DNA of 64,000 nt from Arsenophonus sp046530735 (GTDB taxonomy: Bacteria; Pseudomonadota; Gammaproteobacteria; Enterobacterales; Enterobacteriaceae): the NCBI GenBank assembly GCA_046530735.1, contig JBHEQV010000003.1, positions 124,001 to 188,000 of the forward strand. Direction: 5' to 3'. Shown in pieces: positions 1 through 9,975 of the stretch. Position 1 is the stretch's first letter; the number at the start of each line of letters is the position of its first letter. The notes below the pieces were generated by a model. The model did not search any database. It worked only from the letters and a program-made list of their open reading frames with translations, and had not been told where the DNA came from. The translations under genes were made by a program, and so were the position numbers.

Positions 1-175
1 AAAAACAACTATTTCTATAGTATCTTAGTTACTATAGACTGCCAAGAAAAACTTAGAACCGGCTAATAAAGTTTGACTTCCTTAACGCTACTAGTAAATA
101 AGATTCAATTAAGAATTGAGAACAGATTTATGAAGCATTAGAGTGTAACCTAGATTGATTACCACCATGCGACAA
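1..175 (+). mobile_element. IS256-family remnant, 3' end only (window-edge fragment)
   Basis: This segment aligns by eye with the 3' ends of the other dead IS256 copies at about 17.53-17.72 kb and 63.70-63.82 kb. They share a block reading roughly 'caattta-agaatggagag-cagattta' followed by similar downstream sequence. The rest of the element lies left of the window. No open frame survives. The right edge is uncertain by about 20 bases. Confidence 0.6.
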
Positions 176-656
176 TATTTGGTAAAATACCTCGCCAAAC
201 TAGTAGAGATATTGATATAAAAAATTCATGCTTAAACCAACTATTGGTATACCAATCTGATGCAAACAATGTCAGCTTATAGCCATTGTGGCGAAAATAC
301 GATGATAATAATATTTTAATGTGAAATGGATCATTTCTTCGATCATTTTACGTACTCAATTGATTCCAATAATAACAAATGTTATACATATCAAACTTTG
401 GAAATTATACTGCCATCAATAATATATATTGAATGCAATATTATACTATCAATACAGTGGCATGAATAACACGAGATATTATTTGCAGATTTTATTTAAT
501 TATTTCACTTACTAGAAAGCCAATAATTGAGTGAACATTAATATTTAATCCCTTATTGTATGCAATTTTTACAATTTTATAGTTGGGAAAAACTCGTTAC
601 CTCCTATTTGATTTTTTAGGGTTTTATTATTAAATGTTTATAGCAGCTTTATCTTA
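176..656. other. Unassigned AT-rich stretch
   Basis: No open reading frame of useful length, no RNA gene and no similarity to the dead IS families or enteric genes I could recognise. It lies between an IS256 tail and an IS1595-like head, so it is probably decayed chromosomal DNA whose ancestral gene can no longer be read by eye. Confidence 0.4.
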
Positions 657-1326
657 ATAAAAGTTATTAATAAAAATCTCTTATACTGTAAAAAGGATTT
701 CTGCTAGAAGCAGGTTGCCATGAAAAAATAAATACTCATACAGATCAAAGCAACTTTTTTTCACTTTATTCCAATATAAAGTTGGATCTCATTAGTTGAA
801 TTAATGACAATCTGTCAGATGATCTCTATTCATGTATTAAAGCAACTTATTTCACTTTATCATAGCCATATTGTTATAGTAAACATATTATCTGTTAAGG
901 ATATCCATTAATATTATTATAATATCATTGCAAAATCTAAGATTATAGGAAAATATTTAACAATAGTACTGGAAAAGGGGAAGTTTGCTGAAAACTACAT
1001 CACAAAAATAAATGATTTAGTTATCTTCGATGTATGTGAATAGATTGACTTTACGGAAGTCAAAAAAAACAAATAGGGATTCATTTAAAAACAACATTTA
1101 GATTGCATTATTACTTCCTTGCGATTTAACGTCGAGAGCCAATATAAATGCAGCAAGGGTATTTTGTTAAAGTTGACAAAATATTTTTCTTGAGTCCTTT
1201 AAAAGGAAGTGTTCTATTCCACATAGAAAAGGTAGAAAGGCGGGAGATGATTAGGTAAAAGGAAAGAACAAATCTCGGCATTAATCGCCAGAGATCGAAA
1301 GAGGCTTATGAGCAACAAGATTCTTA
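657..1326 (+). mobile_element. IS1595-like element, 5' part (copy A), interrupted by IS91
   Basis: This is the 5' two-thirds of a dead element that is colinear with 57.44-58.10 kb. Shared landmarks are the start region before 'ggttgccatgaaaa' and the run 'aaaggaaagaacaaatctcg' near the right edge. The frame is broken by many stops. The element stops abruptly at 1326 and resumes at 3339 on the far side of an IS91. Family assignment rests on the C-terminal part of the repeat (see 3339-3790) and is tentative. Confidence 0.65.
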
Positions 1327-3338
1327 ATAGTTGGAAACTAAATCTCTCTTTAAAAAGAGATCAAAAACTATTCGTTATTGATAAAAACAAATAGAAATTG
1401 ATTTACTGTATCTATTGTAAGTTAAAATTTTATTAGAGTATTTATTTTTTGATCTGATGCGCTAATTTTAGCGACATTAATCTAGATTTAAATTAATAAC
1501 TCTCATTTTTTCTATTTTATTCATTATGTTGATAACAATTTCGTTACATGCTTGCTAATCCGAACATCGGTAAAAATAACATGTTGCCATACAGAATACA
1601 TTTGTATTAATCTTTGCGGCAGAAATTTTCTCCTTTAATTAAAATGGGAAGCTAGGTTTTTCTGAATTATCATCTTCAGCGCTTTATACAACTGCGGTAA
1701 TAGTGTACCTCATTTACGATTTAATAAGAAACTATAGTAACATAGCAGGTTAAATTACATTACCGGAATATGGATAATATAGCGCTCGATCATATTTTCC
1801 TACTTCATTGTATGCTGCTGGTATTGTTAATTTACTGATCATAATAATGATATACAACACTCTTCTCCTTCAGTAAGAACATAGTTTTGAGAAAAATAGC
1901 AGTGAGCGTTTAAGGCAGTACCCGAGGTATTTCACGATATTGATAAAAGAATCTCCTTTTGTTTTTTAACAAAAAATACTTTACAGCAACATCCATACCT
2001 GTATCTTCAGATAACTCTGCTACTATTTTTGGGTACAGATATTCTTATATCAGGAAAACACTAGGGATTTATCAGATCATAGTTGTGAGACAGGAGCCTG
2101 ATGAGAACGCTTCGCTAGATTTTTTCGAACACTCTTTTTTAAATGACAACTCAACACCATAGAGTATATTTAATATTATAGAGCGTTACTGATCAAAAAA
2201 ACATGAGGATACGAACGTTGATTGAGTTGTTGACCATAAGTATGAAAGGCACAGAAGATATCAATTTTGATATCATATTTTTGCGTACCCACTACGGAAT
2301 AAATTCGAGTGTCGGTGAGAAATAGAGATTTAAGTAGCATCTAGTTATTATTAAAAAAGACTAAATAAGATAAGGATAGTAAAAGTAATGTATTAATAGT
2401 TTCAGTTTGTAAAATATAAATCTGCTATGCTCTAACCATTGATCGGTAGCTTTAAAGTTGCATGGACTGCAGGCTTTTAATATAACTACAGCTTTGTCAG
2501 AAAAACGGCGCAGTGGGAATCATTTAGGAGAGGCCAGCAATTAGTACCAAATAAAAAACCTATATAGGCGCACAAATACCGTAGATAAGGATGTGTGCTA
2601 TACAGATAGACGCCATCTAGAAACTAATGCTTTCAAGCGTGTTTTCAAGAAATTTATTATACAACCGCATCAATGATAACAAATCGATTTAGGAGGATGT
2701 GGATAATATTGAAATAAACTAATCTATTGTCTCTTCTGCTACTAAAACAGAAATGGTTATCTTGTATAGATTCGCATTCATAAGATCTATCTACCAAGCT
2801 ATTTTTGTATTTATTCTAGGAGTAAAAGAGACAAGGATTATTCCTAATTCCCTATAAGGGATAAATTATTCTCAATAATACTTTTATTAATTACTTCTAA
2901 ATACAGTTGTATCCAAGTATCATCAAATTTACGTTGAGGTGATCCCACTTTCGGGGGTTGCACTTGCTCAAAAGCAGGATAATTGCAAGTAAAGGCGGAT
3001 AATACTTATAATATCTAAAAAAATTGAAGACTGAATTGGACACGTTTTCTATATAGCCTATTTTATGGTGTCATGAAAAATTCAGTTGATCTATCATCAT
3101 TAATTTCAGTAGGGGAAATCAAAGCGTTTTGGATAATAAACAGGCAGTGTAACATGTGAATTGCGTGTTTATCTTTCTGATTTATGGTTTACGCTTTTTT
3201 GTATATTCATCCAGATCCATCTAGATTAATCTTGAAAGATTAACATATTGCAAAGTTATAAATAGTACTTAGATGCAAATTTCCAAGAATCGCAGCGTAT
3301 CTGTATCTCTCTTAGCACTATAAGAGAGAATTACGTTC
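1327..3338 (-). mobile_element. IS91-family (Y2/HUH) element remnant, copy A, nested in IS1595-like copy A
   Basis: About 2.0 kb of dead DNA whose minus strand still gives pieces of an IS91 transposase C-terminus, for example 'YYSFLLNRK' and 'GTLLPQLYKALKM' read from about 1.65-1.75 kb. It aligns with 30.1-32.0 kb (same strand) and with 44.96-46.94 kb (opposite strand). Near the 3' (ori-like) end there is a hairpin with a 7-bp stem (1345-1351 with 1354-1360) about 18 bases from the junction. At the other (ter-like) end there is a perfect 9-bp stem (3306-3314 with 3321-3329). The flanks rejoin exactly as the uninterrupted IS1595-like copy at 57-58 kb, with no target duplication, as known for rolling-circle IS91 elements. 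The short open frame at 1959-2162 on the plus strand is not a gene. Confidence 0.8.
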
Positions 3339-3790
3339 AAGAGTTTAATGCAGAGTATATCAGGCGTTTTTTTTTGAGCTGATCATCGATAAAGAGCTCA
3401 TTCTTTGCTTGTATTGAGTTAAATGGTATAAAACCTTTATTAGCGAGCATTGAGGATTAAATTAGTTACCATAGCCTAATAAGGCTCTATAATCATAGAG
3501 TTATTAGTAATAAATTCCACATTTAAAATGTGAACAGTTATGTCAGCCGATTAATAAAGAGGACTAAGTAGAACCCATAGTATGGGGTTATTTTATTTGT
3601 AAAACTATCTAGCCTAGGAATAGATTTTTGAATCCAAAACAATTAAAATATAGATATGATTATAAATTGCTCTATGAGCAAAACAATAACCTTTGCCTAC
3701 GTAGCCTTATAAAACCTGGTTTTAACCAGATTTTATATCCTTGCTATTGATATTCTATCAATATATCTCATACCAGTTGAGAGGACAAAT
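3339..3790 (+). mobile_element. IS1595-like element, 3' part (copy A)
   Basis: This resumes the repeat broken at 1326 and is colinear with 58.10-58.53 kb. Plus-strand translation around 3.5 kb gives 'NVNSYVSRLIKRTK', followed in another frame by 'YL-NYLA'. That resembles the 'HIQNVNSYHSRLK...YLxNYLAWRR' ending that I recall for IS1595-group DDE transposases. Stops and frameshifts are frequent. The right edge is judged from the other copies and is uncertain by about 40 bases. Confidence 0.6.
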
Positions 3791-4163
3791 CTAACCAGGT
3801 TCATGTTCTAAAATAGAGTCCAATAATATTGAGTTAATTTAATTTCTATTGATATAACGCTTTTAGGATAGAAACCTCAGAATAAATATTTGCATAACTT
3901 TAAAATAGTAAAGATATTGCTGAAAACGATAAATTTATTTTACTTTTGCGTAATCTGCTACTGAATGGAAAATTTCTTCTGTTTTTTACTAAAAAAATAG
4001 GTAACTTTATAAAAAGTACAACAAACCACATCCAAACTATCTATCACGATTTAAATAGCTAAAAGGAACCTGTAAACTGATTTTATCATTTTCTTCACCA
4101 TATCGTTACTAACGATCAGATCAAAATATAGTAATAACATCATTTAACTGAACAAAATAGCAA
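3791..4163. other. Unassigned stretch downstream of kdsA
   Basis: No open frame or recognisable pseudogene on either strand. It separates the IS1595-like tail from the stop codon of kdsA. I see no clear intrinsic terminator for kdsA in it. Confidence 0.4.
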
Positions 4164-5018
4164 TTAATTAGTAGTATCTAATTGGGAAAAACTTTTTACC
4201 AAATCATCTATTTCTTTAACTTGTTTAAGAAAAGGTGCTAATTTTCCTAACTGTAGTGCTGATGGTCCATCACATTTTGCATTATCCGGATCAGGATGCG
4301 CTTCAAGAAATAATCCCGCTAAACCGACTGCTATACCCGCTCTTGCCAACTCACCAATTTGTGCACGACGACCGTCGGAAGCAGAACCAAAAGGATTACG
4401 ACATTGCAATGCATGAGTAACATCAAATATCACCGGAGAACCATTTGATACATTTATCATGACATTAAATCCTAACATATCCACAACTAAATTATCATAA
4501 CCAAAGTTTACCCCACGATCACAGAGAATAACTTTCTCATTACCTGCTTCTTTAAATTTTTCAATAATATTTCCTATTTGTACAGGGCTAATAAATTGGG
4601 GTTTTTTAATATTAATAACTGCACCGGTTTTAGCCATCGCTTCAACCAGGTCAGTTTGTCTGGCTAAAAAAGCCGGTAGTTGAATAACGTCAACCACCTC
4701 AGCAACCACTGTTGCTTGCGCTGGCTCATGAACATCAGTAATTACCTTAACGCCAAATGTTTGTTTAATTTCTTGAAAAATTTTCATTCCTTCTTCAAGC
4801 CCAGGGCCACGATAGGAATGAATCGAAGAACGATTGGCTTTATCGAAGGAAGCCTTAAAAACATAAGAAATATTAAGTTTCTGTGTTACGGTAACATAAT
4901 GTTCACAAATTTTCATTGCCAGGTCACGCGATTCAAGTATATTCATACCACCAAATAAAACAAATGGTAGATTATTTGCCACTTTAATATCATCAATTGC
5001 TACTACTTTATATTGCAT
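4164..5018 (-). CDS. kdsA: 3-deoxy-D-manno-octulosonate 8-phosphate synthase
   Basis: Cytoplasmic enzyme that condenses phosphoenolpyruvate with D-arabinose 5-phosphate to Kdo 8-phosphate, the precursor of the Kdo that links lipid A to the LPS core. The 284-residue product matches the family length. Family motifs are in place: KASFDKANRSS at residues 55-65, TDVHE at 94-98, PAFLARQTDL at 115-124, KKPQF at 138-142, and a late SDGRRAQ stretch. The start gives MQYKVVAIDD, which aligns with enteric homologues. In enterics kdsA closes the hemA-prfA-prmC-ychQ-ychA-kdsA run. Here ychA is dead and ychQ absent, so kdsA is now isolated from prmC by about 0.8 kb and probably has its own promoter in that remnant. 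Identity is secure. Confidence 0.97.
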   Translation of the reverse strand: MQYKVVAIDDIKVANNLPFVLFGGMNILESRDLAMKICEHYVTVTQKLNISYVFKASFDKANRSSIHSYRGPGLEEGMKIFQEIKQTFGVKVITDVHEPAQATVVAEVVDVIQLPAFLARQTDLVEAMAKTGAVINIKKPQFISPVQIGNIIEKFKEAGNEKVILCDRGVNFGYDNLVVDMLGFNVMINVSNGSPVIFDVTHALQCRNPFGSASDGRRAQIGELARAGIAVGLAGLFLEAHPDPDNAKCDGPSALQLGKLAPFLKQVKEIDDLVKSFSQLDTTN

Positions 5019-5059
5019 ACTTTCACCATTTCTATAACAGTAAATTAGTTACGATTTTT

Positions 5060-5835
5060 GATCATCAATGCAATATAATATATTGCCTACTCTAATGAGT
5101 AGAGTTGCATTCCTTTCATTTTAGAAAAAGGATCTTCTAAACATTGCTCAAAAATAATTTAAACCAAAAATAGAGACTTGATAAAATCAAAGATGAGTAA
5201 AAATAAGTTCTCTGTCATATTTCATATAGATTTTTCGGATCAAAAATTAATAATATTTTGCAAACTTTTATTACTTGTTCCATTTTTTTTCCATCAATGC
5301 TGCTTTTTATATAAAATATTTTCATATGATAATTCAATACGAAATTTCTTCTATATCTTTTTAAGTCAGATGAGCAAAAAGACTAATTGTTTTCTTGACC
5401 AAATAAACCAAGCATTTTACTTAGTAAACATCTCATCATTTATTGGATTAATTTACTAAAAGCACCATCTTCTCGACGAACGAATATAATAAATTAAGTT
5501 ATAAAATAATTGCCAACTACAATTGAGTAGTAACATGTAAAAATTGCAATTAATAAAAGAATGGCTACTTTATCTTGCTTATCAATACTTTATATCCAAC
5601 CAAAAGTGCCTCAGAAAGGAAATGAACTCCCTTTTACACCTCTAAAGAAACCAGTTCTAATAAATATTTTTTAATAAAAATACTTGCATTTCTATACTAT
5701 TCTTAGCTTGTATTGTTTCTTTTAGTTCAGCAACCAAAGAAGCTTGAGTTCTGTATTAATTTATTCAACCGAACAATCATGGATAAATAATCCATGAAAC
5801 ATCTATAATACTTTAGTCAATGATTCTTTATTAAA
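5060..5835 (-). pseudogene. ychA: Dead ychA (sirB1-like) gene
   Basis: On the minus strand, scattered in-frame pieces match the enteric YchA/SirB1 protein in the right order: 'FLSEALLVGYKVLIS' near the middle, 'DLKRYRR' / 'DIEEIS' later, then 'FDPKNLYE' and 'DRELI' with 'DFIKSL' toward the C-terminus. Position between prmC and kdsA is exactly where the gene lies in enterics. The pieces are in different frames with several stops, so no product is expected. The 93-residue open frame on the plus strand at 5178-5459 is an antisense accident. Confidence 0.8.
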
Positions 5836-5841
5836 TTTAAA

Positions 5842-6693
5842 TCAATTATTATTTTCATCATATTCCCATTTACCTACTGTAATACGATCATTACCAGCAT
5901 AATCTTGAAAAGTTACTATCTGCTGATAATGATAACATGAAAATAATCGCCTTACTTTTCTTGCTTGCAACCATCCGTGTTCAAGTAAAAGCCATCCATT
6001 ATTAATTAAATAGTTACGCGATTGTTTAATTATCAATTGAATATCAGCCAACCCATGATTAGCCGATATTAATGCTGTTTTAGGTTCAAAACGCACATCA
6101 CCTTCTTGTAAATGTGGATCACATTTATCAATATAAGGTGGATTACTGATAATCATATCAAATTTCTGAATAGGTAGTGAAGTAAACCAATTACTTTTAC
6201 AAAATTTGATATTATTAATCATCAAATTATTTGCATTAAGTTGAGCAAGCACAATTGCAGCATCACTAACATCAACACCAATTATTTTCGCTTCTGGACG
6301 CTCTGATGCTAAGGCTAATGCCACAGCACCGGTACCAGTCCCTAAATCTAATATTTTTACTTCTCGCTTTTTCGATAATAATTGTAATCCTCGCTCAACT
6401 AAACACTCTGTATCCGCACGAGGTATTAACGTCACAGATGAAACTTTTATTGATAACGACCAAAACTCTTTTTTGCCTACTATGTAGGCAATAGGCTCGC
6501 CATTAGCGCGACGAGTTAATAGATGCTCAAGCTGTTGTTGTTGCTTAACGGTTAACTCTGTTCTACCAAATACAATAAAGAAAGTCCGTGTCTTTCCTGT
6601 TATATATTGCAATAAAATTTCAGCATCATATTTTGCACTATTACTATGGCAAATCTTATTAGCCGCATAAGCTAACCAATGCTGATAATTCAT
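5842..6693 (-). CDS. prmC: Peptide chain release factor N5-glutamine methyltransferase
   Basis: Cytoplasmic SAM-dependent enzyme that methylates the glutamine of the GGQ motif in release factors RF1 and RF2, raising termination efficiency. The 283-residue product has an N-terminal helical domain and then a class I methyltransferase fold: PRADTE at 91-96, the SAM loop LDLGTGTG at 115-122, an acidic strand end IIGVDVS at 138-144, and the glutamine-binding NPPY at 184-187. It lies 5 bases downstream of prfA on the same strand, so the substrate and its modifying enzyme are made together, as in enterics. The downstream neighbour ychQ has been removed without visible trace. Confidence 0.97.
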   Translation of the reverse strand: MNYQHWLAYAANKICHSNSAKYDAEILLQYITGKTRTFFIVFGRTELTVKQQQQLEHLLTRRANGEPIAYIVGKKEFWSLSIKVSSVTLIPRADTECLVERGLQLLSKKREVKILDLGTGTGAVALALASERPEAKIIGVDVSDAAIVLAQLNANNLMINNIKFCKSNWFTSLPIQKFDMIISNPPYIDKCDPHLQEGDVRFEPKTALISANHGLADIQLIIKQSRNYLINNGWLLLEHGWLQARKVRRLFSCYHYQQIVTFQDYAGNDRITVGKWEYDENNN

Positions 6694-6698
6694 TAATC

Positions 6699-7775
6699 TT
6701 ACTCTGATAAAGCAGAGAATTGATCTGCTTGATATTCATTAATAATAGGTTCGATTAACATATCTAATTTTCCCTCTATCACTTCATCTAAACGATAGAG
6801 AGTTAAATTGATACGATGATCAGTAATTCGGCCTTGGGGAAAATTATAAGTTCTGATCCTATCGGAACGATCACCTGATCCGAGTAGGTTACGGCGCTCA
6901 GATGCTTTTATTTCGCGGCGTTTCTGCACTTCTGATGCACGAATACGAGCTGCTAAAACCGATAATGCTTTTGCTTTATTTTTATGCTGAGAACGTTCAT
7001 CCTGACATTCTACCACAATTCCGGTTGGAATATGGGTAATACGGATCGCGGAATCAGTGGTATTAACGTGTTGTCCGCCTGCACCTGATGAACGAAAAGT
7101 ATCAATTCTTAAGTCACTAGAGTTGATATCAGATAGTTCTGTTTCCGGAATTTCAGCTAGGATGGCTATTGTACAAGAAGAGGTATGAATACGTCCTTGA
7201 GATTCTGTTTCCGGCACTCTCTGAACACGATGTCCCCCTGACTCAAATTTTAGACGACCATATACACTTTCACCAGAAATTTTGGCAATAATTTCTTTGT
7301 ATCCACCGTGTTCTCCTTCACTTGCATTTATAATTTCAATACGCCAGCGACGGGATTCGACATAACGGTTATACATTCTAAAAAGATCACCAGCAAATAT
7401 TGCCGCCTCATCACCACCAGTACCTGCCCTAATTTCTAAAAAACAATTTTTTTCATCATCTGGATCTTTGGGTAATAATAAAATCTGTAATTGTTGTTCA
7501 AATTCCTCATTACGTTTTTTCGCTTCTTTCAATTCTTCTTGAGCCATCTCACGCATTTCAGAATCATGCAGTAATATTTCAGCCGATTCAATATCCCGCT
7601 GAACAGCGCTCCATAACTGAAAACATTTGGTTACATCAGTTAACTGCGCATACTCCTTAGATAGGGCTTGAAAACGCTCTTTATTCGTGATCACCTCAGA
7701 ATCAATAAGGTGATCTTGAATCTCTTCGTAGCGTTCCTGCATTGCTTTTAACTTATCAATTATTGAAAACTTCAT
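6699..7775 (-). CDS. prfA: Peptide chain release factor 1
   Basis: RF1 decodes UAG and UAA in the ribosomal A site and triggers peptide release. The product has 358 residues against the usual 360. The GGQ motif is at 233-235 inside SSGAGGQHVN, and the codon-recognition tripeptide lies at 188-190. That tripeptide reads PET rather than the PAT of E. coli or the PVT of Thermus; the flanking residues PxT are kept. It forms a tight pair with prmC. The upstream gene hemA, whose promoter normally drives prfA, is a pseudogene, so prfA transcription must start in or near that remnant. Confidence 0.97.
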   Translation of the reverse strand: MKFSIIDKLKAMQERYEEIQDHLIDSEVITNKERFQALSKEYAQLTDVTKCFQLWSAVQRDIESAEILLHDSEMREMAQEELKEAKKRNEEFEQQLQILLLPKDPDDEKNCFLEIRAGTGGDEAAIFAGDLFRMYNRYVESRRWRIEIINASEGEHGGYKEIIAKISGESVYGRLKFESGGHRVQRVPETESQGRIHTSSCTIAILAEIPETELSDINSSDLRIDTFRSSGAGGQHVNTTDSAIRITHIPTGIVVECQDERSQHKNKAKALSVLAARIRASEVQKRREIKASERRNLLGSGDRSDRIRTYNFPQGRITDHRINLTLYRLDEVIEGKLDMLIEPIINEYQADQFSALSE

Positions 7776-7824
7776 CCCTTATGTTAATCCTTACTAAGGA
7801 TAGTTTAATTTTGCTCCCAGTCCC

Positions 7825-9075
7825 CTAAGCTATTTTTTTAAAAGATTAAAACGATAAAGATTATCATCTATCCTGCTTGCTGGAGTGATTTAGTTGGTGA
7901 ACAGATCAGAAGATTCACTAACTGACAGGTCAAGTTGTTGATCACTTGCTCGCTATCTGCACCATTTCGCAGCGAAACAAAGAGCTTTTTCTGATATTTT
8001 AGCCATAATTTGCTCTGCTTGACTACGATAATTACGAATTGTATTAATAGATGACTGAGAATGCAACTATTCCATAAATAAGCACTTTTTTATCAAAAAT
8101 AAGTTTTTCCTGGACTGCTATCATTTTTCGTTGTTCTATATTATATTGCACAATTGCGTATAAATCATTAACACTATATAGATAAATATTATTTAATTTA
8201 TCAACATCTGGTTCAATATCTCATGAAACAGAGATATCAATCAATAACATTGGATCATTATGCCGGGCTTTCATTTTCCGTTCAACTATCTCTTTACTAA
8301 AAATTAGTAAAGTAATAGTAGTAAACCTAATACAATATCCTTATTTGCTAAACGAGTATCAATTTTAGCTAAAGTAATAATTTCTATACCAAATTAATTA
8401 ACAAAATGTGCAGCATCTTAATGAGTTCGATTAACTATAATCAAACATTTAACACGATATTCACGCAGATGGGGTGCAGTCAGTTTAATCGTTTACCAGA
8501 ACCTACCAGTAAAATATGCAACTCATACAGTGATTCAAAAATCTGATGAGCTAGTATACATGCAATAAAAGAAATAGAAACTGCATTAGTTCCAATTTCT
8601 GTATTCCATATGAATACGTTTAGGAGCTGAATAATAAGAGTTGGAATAAACACTTCAACTCACTAGATAACTTTTTATAATACTGAGATTTTGAAAATGC
8701 TTCTTAATTTGACCTAAAATTTTAACTCACCTATAAAACTAATGAATCTAATTCACTCCCAATACACATTAAATAAATAACAGTAGCATTATCTTGGTAT
8801 CAAATAAATACTTGCTCTAACGTCATTTAAATTTAAATTATGATAGTAGTTGCATAACCAATTAATTAATTGATCTTGTAAGGACTCTTGTAAATCAACG
8901 TATAGATAAAGCTTATTACAGTTACATGTAGAAAGTATAACGCAACTATGAATAAAAGTGGCTGATAAAACAAATTATCCAGTGCGTGTCTAATTTTTTT
9001 CTGGCCAAAAATTAATCATTACGTAACATTATAAGCGTTAGTTTTATAGTTTATACCGAACGCAAGTAATGTCAT
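7825..9075 (-). pseudogene. hemA: Dead hemA (glutamyl-tRNA reductase)
   Basis: The minus strand still opens with an ATG at 9075 giving MTLLAFGINYKT, the conserved HemA N-terminus. Further pieces follow in order but in shifting frames: 'LQDQLINWLCNYYHNLNL', 'HILLVGSGK' (the NADP-binding strand), 'IDTRLANKDIV', 'KARHNDPMLLIDI', 'LNNIYLYSVNDL', and a C-terminal 'PTKSLQQA'. There are multiple frameshifts and stops. The position, upstream of prfA and divergent from lolB, is the enteric one. HemA commits Glu-tRNA to tetrapyrrole synthesis, so loss implies that this genome cannot make 5-aminolevulinate by this route unless another copy exists. Confidence 0.92.
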
Positions 9076-9321
9076 GTTTACTAAACCAAGTAACTTAACT
9101 AATTTTAAATAATTTGTTAAACACACAAAAATAAAAACAATAACTTTAATAAAAAAATTTTTAAGTAGTATTCTACTTTATTCAAATAGACAATTAAAAA
9201 TGTTAAACTAAGGAATTAATAAATAAGGGATATGTTACCTAATTTGTAATTATATTTACATTAATAATATTCTGATCGATATTAACCAATTAATATCACT
9301 TGTCTGAATAGGAAATATTTA

Positions 9322-9975
9322 ATGATACTCATTGCCAAGAAATTTGCCAGTTTACGTAACTATTATTGGAAATTTATTCCGCTACTTGCTATTTTTTTGA
9401 CCGCTTGTATATTTAATGAACAGTTAACAACTAAAAAAACCGGCGTAATAACTAATTCATTATGGATAAACCATCAACAACAGCTATCAAAACTAACAAA
9501 ATTTCAAACCCGTGGTTCTTTTGCCTATATTGACACTGATAATAAAATCTATGCCAAATTCTTTTTACAACAATATACGTTATCTAATTATCGCCTGTTG
9601 CTAACTAATCCGTTAGGAACAACAGAATTAGAGCTCAAGGTAACACCTAATATTACTCAGCTAATAAATAAAGAAGGTAAAAAATATGTTAACCATCATT
9701 CAACACAGATGATTTATCAATTAACAGGCATGAACATCCCAATTAAAAATCTTCCATATTGGTTAATTGGTTTGCTAACTAACGCTACATCATTCATATT
9801 AGATAAAAATGGGTTATTAAAAAGCATCAAATATAGGAAAAATGGCGAAACTTGGCATTTAAACTACTTTGCTTATCATCAAAACAGTCAACCTAAATTA
9901 CCAAGTTATATTGAATTAACACAAGGTAAGCAACGAATTAAGTTAAAAATGGACAGTTGGACACTAAACGAATGA
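9322..9975 (+). CDS. lolB: Outer-membrane lipoprotein receptor LolB
   Basis: LolB receives lipoproteins from periplasmic LolA and inserts them into the inner leaflet of the outer membrane. The 217-residue product starts with basic residues, a hydrophobic segment (about 18-28) and a lipobox LTAC with the acylated cysteine at residue 29, so it is itself a lipoprotein. The remainder fits the LolA/LolB beta-fold family, with FQTRGSFAY and FFLQQY near the expected strands. It is slightly longer than the 207 residues of E. coli. Its stop overlaps the ispE start by four bases (ATGA), which indicates translational coupling. Divergent from dead hemA. Confidence 0.93.
   Translation: MILIAKKFASLRNYYWKFIPLLAIFLTACIFNEQLTTKKTGVITNSLWINHQQQLSKLTKFQTRGSFAYIDTDNKIYAKFFLQQYTLSNYRLLLTNPLGTTELELKVTPNITQLINKEGKKYVNHHSTQMIYQLTGMNIPIKNLPYWLIGLLTNATSFILDKNGLLKSIKYRKNGETWHLNYFAYHQNSQPKLPSYIELTQGKQRIKLKMDSWTLNE

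Noticed and set aside
4680..5459. 92- and 93-residue plus-strand open frames around kdsA and dead ychA
   Set aside because: The first is antisense to kdsA and the second antisense to ychA remnants; neither has a start context or recognisable domain.
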